Shown here piece by piece: positions 63,692-64,000 of a DNA stretch of 64,000 nucleotides (the first letter of the stretch is position 1; every line of letters starts with the position of its first letter). The DNA is from Bacteroidetes bacterium RIFCSPLOWO2_12_FULL_35_15 (lineage in GTDB: Bacteria; Bacteroidota; Bacteroidia; 2-12-FULL-35-15), in the NCBI GenBank assembly GCA_001769385.1, contig MEPB01000033.1, positions 1 to 64,000 on the forward strand, in the 5' to 3' direction. Under the pieces are notes generated by a model. The model saw only the letters and a list, made by a program, of their open reading frames with translations. It searched no databases and was not told the origin of the DNA. The position numbers and the translations under genes were made by a program.

Positions 63692-64000
63692 ATGAAAAAA
63701 ATATTTATAAGTCATTCATCTAAAGATAGCGATAAAGTTAATTTATTAAGGGATTTAATTGAAGGCATGGGCATTAAGGACAGTCAAATTTTTTACTCCT
63801 CTCATCCTGCACACGGTGTTGGTCTTGGAGAAAACATCTTTGAACGTTTAAAAAGAGAGTTAACCTCAGACGTGTTTGTATTATTTATTCTAACAGATAA
63901 TTTTTACAGCAGTCCGGTATGTCTTTGTGAAATGGGGGCAACGTGGATCATGACAAAGGAACAGGTTCCAATTTTGATTCCTCCTTTTGATTTTAGCAAA
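63692..64000 (+). CDS. TIR-domain protein, partial at the window edge
   Basis: The visible 103 residues form a TIR domain: KIFISHSSKDSDKVNLLRDL (strand A and helix A), IFYSSHPAHGVGLGENIFERLKREL, VFVLFILTDNFYSSPVCLCEMGATW with the glutamate E80 in the catalytic position of TIR NADases, then VPILIPPF. TIR proteins in bacterial mobile elements often act in defence by consuming NAD or producing signal nucleotides. The partner or effector domain lies outside the window. The ATG at 63692 is the obvious start, but the frame is open upstream to the frameshift site at 63581. Confidence 0.85.
   Translation, partial: MKKIFISHSSKDSDKVNLLRDLIEGMGIKDSQIFYSSHPAHGVGLGENIFERLKRELTSDVFVLFILTDNFYSSPVCLCEMGATWIMTKEQVPILIPPFDFSK

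Overview
The window is AT-rich chromosomal DNA of a free-living Bacteroidota (class Bacteroidia/Chitinophagia-like; the species is not determinable by eye). Evidence for the phylum is the type IX secretion (T9SS) inventory: a PorP/SprF protein, a PorE-like OmpA protein, giant secreted proteins ending in the gliding-motility C-terminal domain, and type A sorting tails. The gltX promoter also fits the Bacteroidota pattern TTG-N19-TAnnTTTG. Two tRNA genes (Cys and a CAT-anticodon tRNA) are present. I see no rRNA and no CRISPR array.

Layout. 1-4.4 kb: a YwqK/MORN-type repeat protein, recJ, a lipoprotein and a small beta-barrel. 4.5-11.1 kb: a minus-strand set of a MORN-type protein, a sensor kinase with about nine PAS domains, and a LytTR response regulator, closed by a hairpin terminator. 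11.2-26.1 kb: a T9SS/gliding block with the PorE-like OmpA protein, PorP and three tandem paralogous giant secreted proteins. 26.4-27.06 kb: a decayed lipoprotein gene with a cytochrome-like CHGTG motif, broken by repeat elements. 27.1-28.2 kb: an outer-membrane barrel protein. 28.4-37.8 kb: a five-gene cluster (DUF4145-like/CsgG-like membrane protein, second CsgG-like protein, TPR-PP2C phosphatase, HEPN protein, STAND NTPase with WD40 repeats). This is the best candidate for an undescribed signalling or conflict system. 38.6-41.5 kb: a giant protein with a tail-fibre type S74 chaperone end. 41.5-45.8 kb: an operon of barrel protein, VWA protein, ECF sigma factor and a membrane-anchored formylglycine-generating-enzyme-fold protein. 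46.4-48.7 kb: tRNA-Cys, a CWC protein, folB and gltX.

48.8-50.4 kb: an RlmI-type methyltransferase followed by a small cassette carrying a DUF559 endonuclease bracketed by C/G-rich palindromes. Beyond the cassette lies a second, diverged copy of the methyltransferase 3' end, as expected if the cassette had integrated at the end of this gene. Related palindromes occur inside the methyltransferase, inside the signal peptide of PorP, and at 60.5 kb. 50.4-61.1 kb: an M14 carboxypeptidase with a separate paralogue of its propeptide, a DnaJ protein, a DUF4139 protein, a peptide-type ABC binding protein, a small secreted protein, methylmalonyl-CoA epimerase and a HAD hydrolase.

61.2-64.0 kb: the left end of an integrated element. 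A serine recombinase has its 3' end running through the 3' half of the CAT tRNA gene. It is followed by three small genes and a TIR-domain gene cut by the window edge. The TIR gene may be joined to the preceding small gene by a -1 frameshift at an in-phase A-AAA-AAA heptamer directly before a stop codon.

Intergenic space is rich in palindromic MITE/REP-like elements of at least six families. All functional calls are from reading the sequence; no database search was possible.
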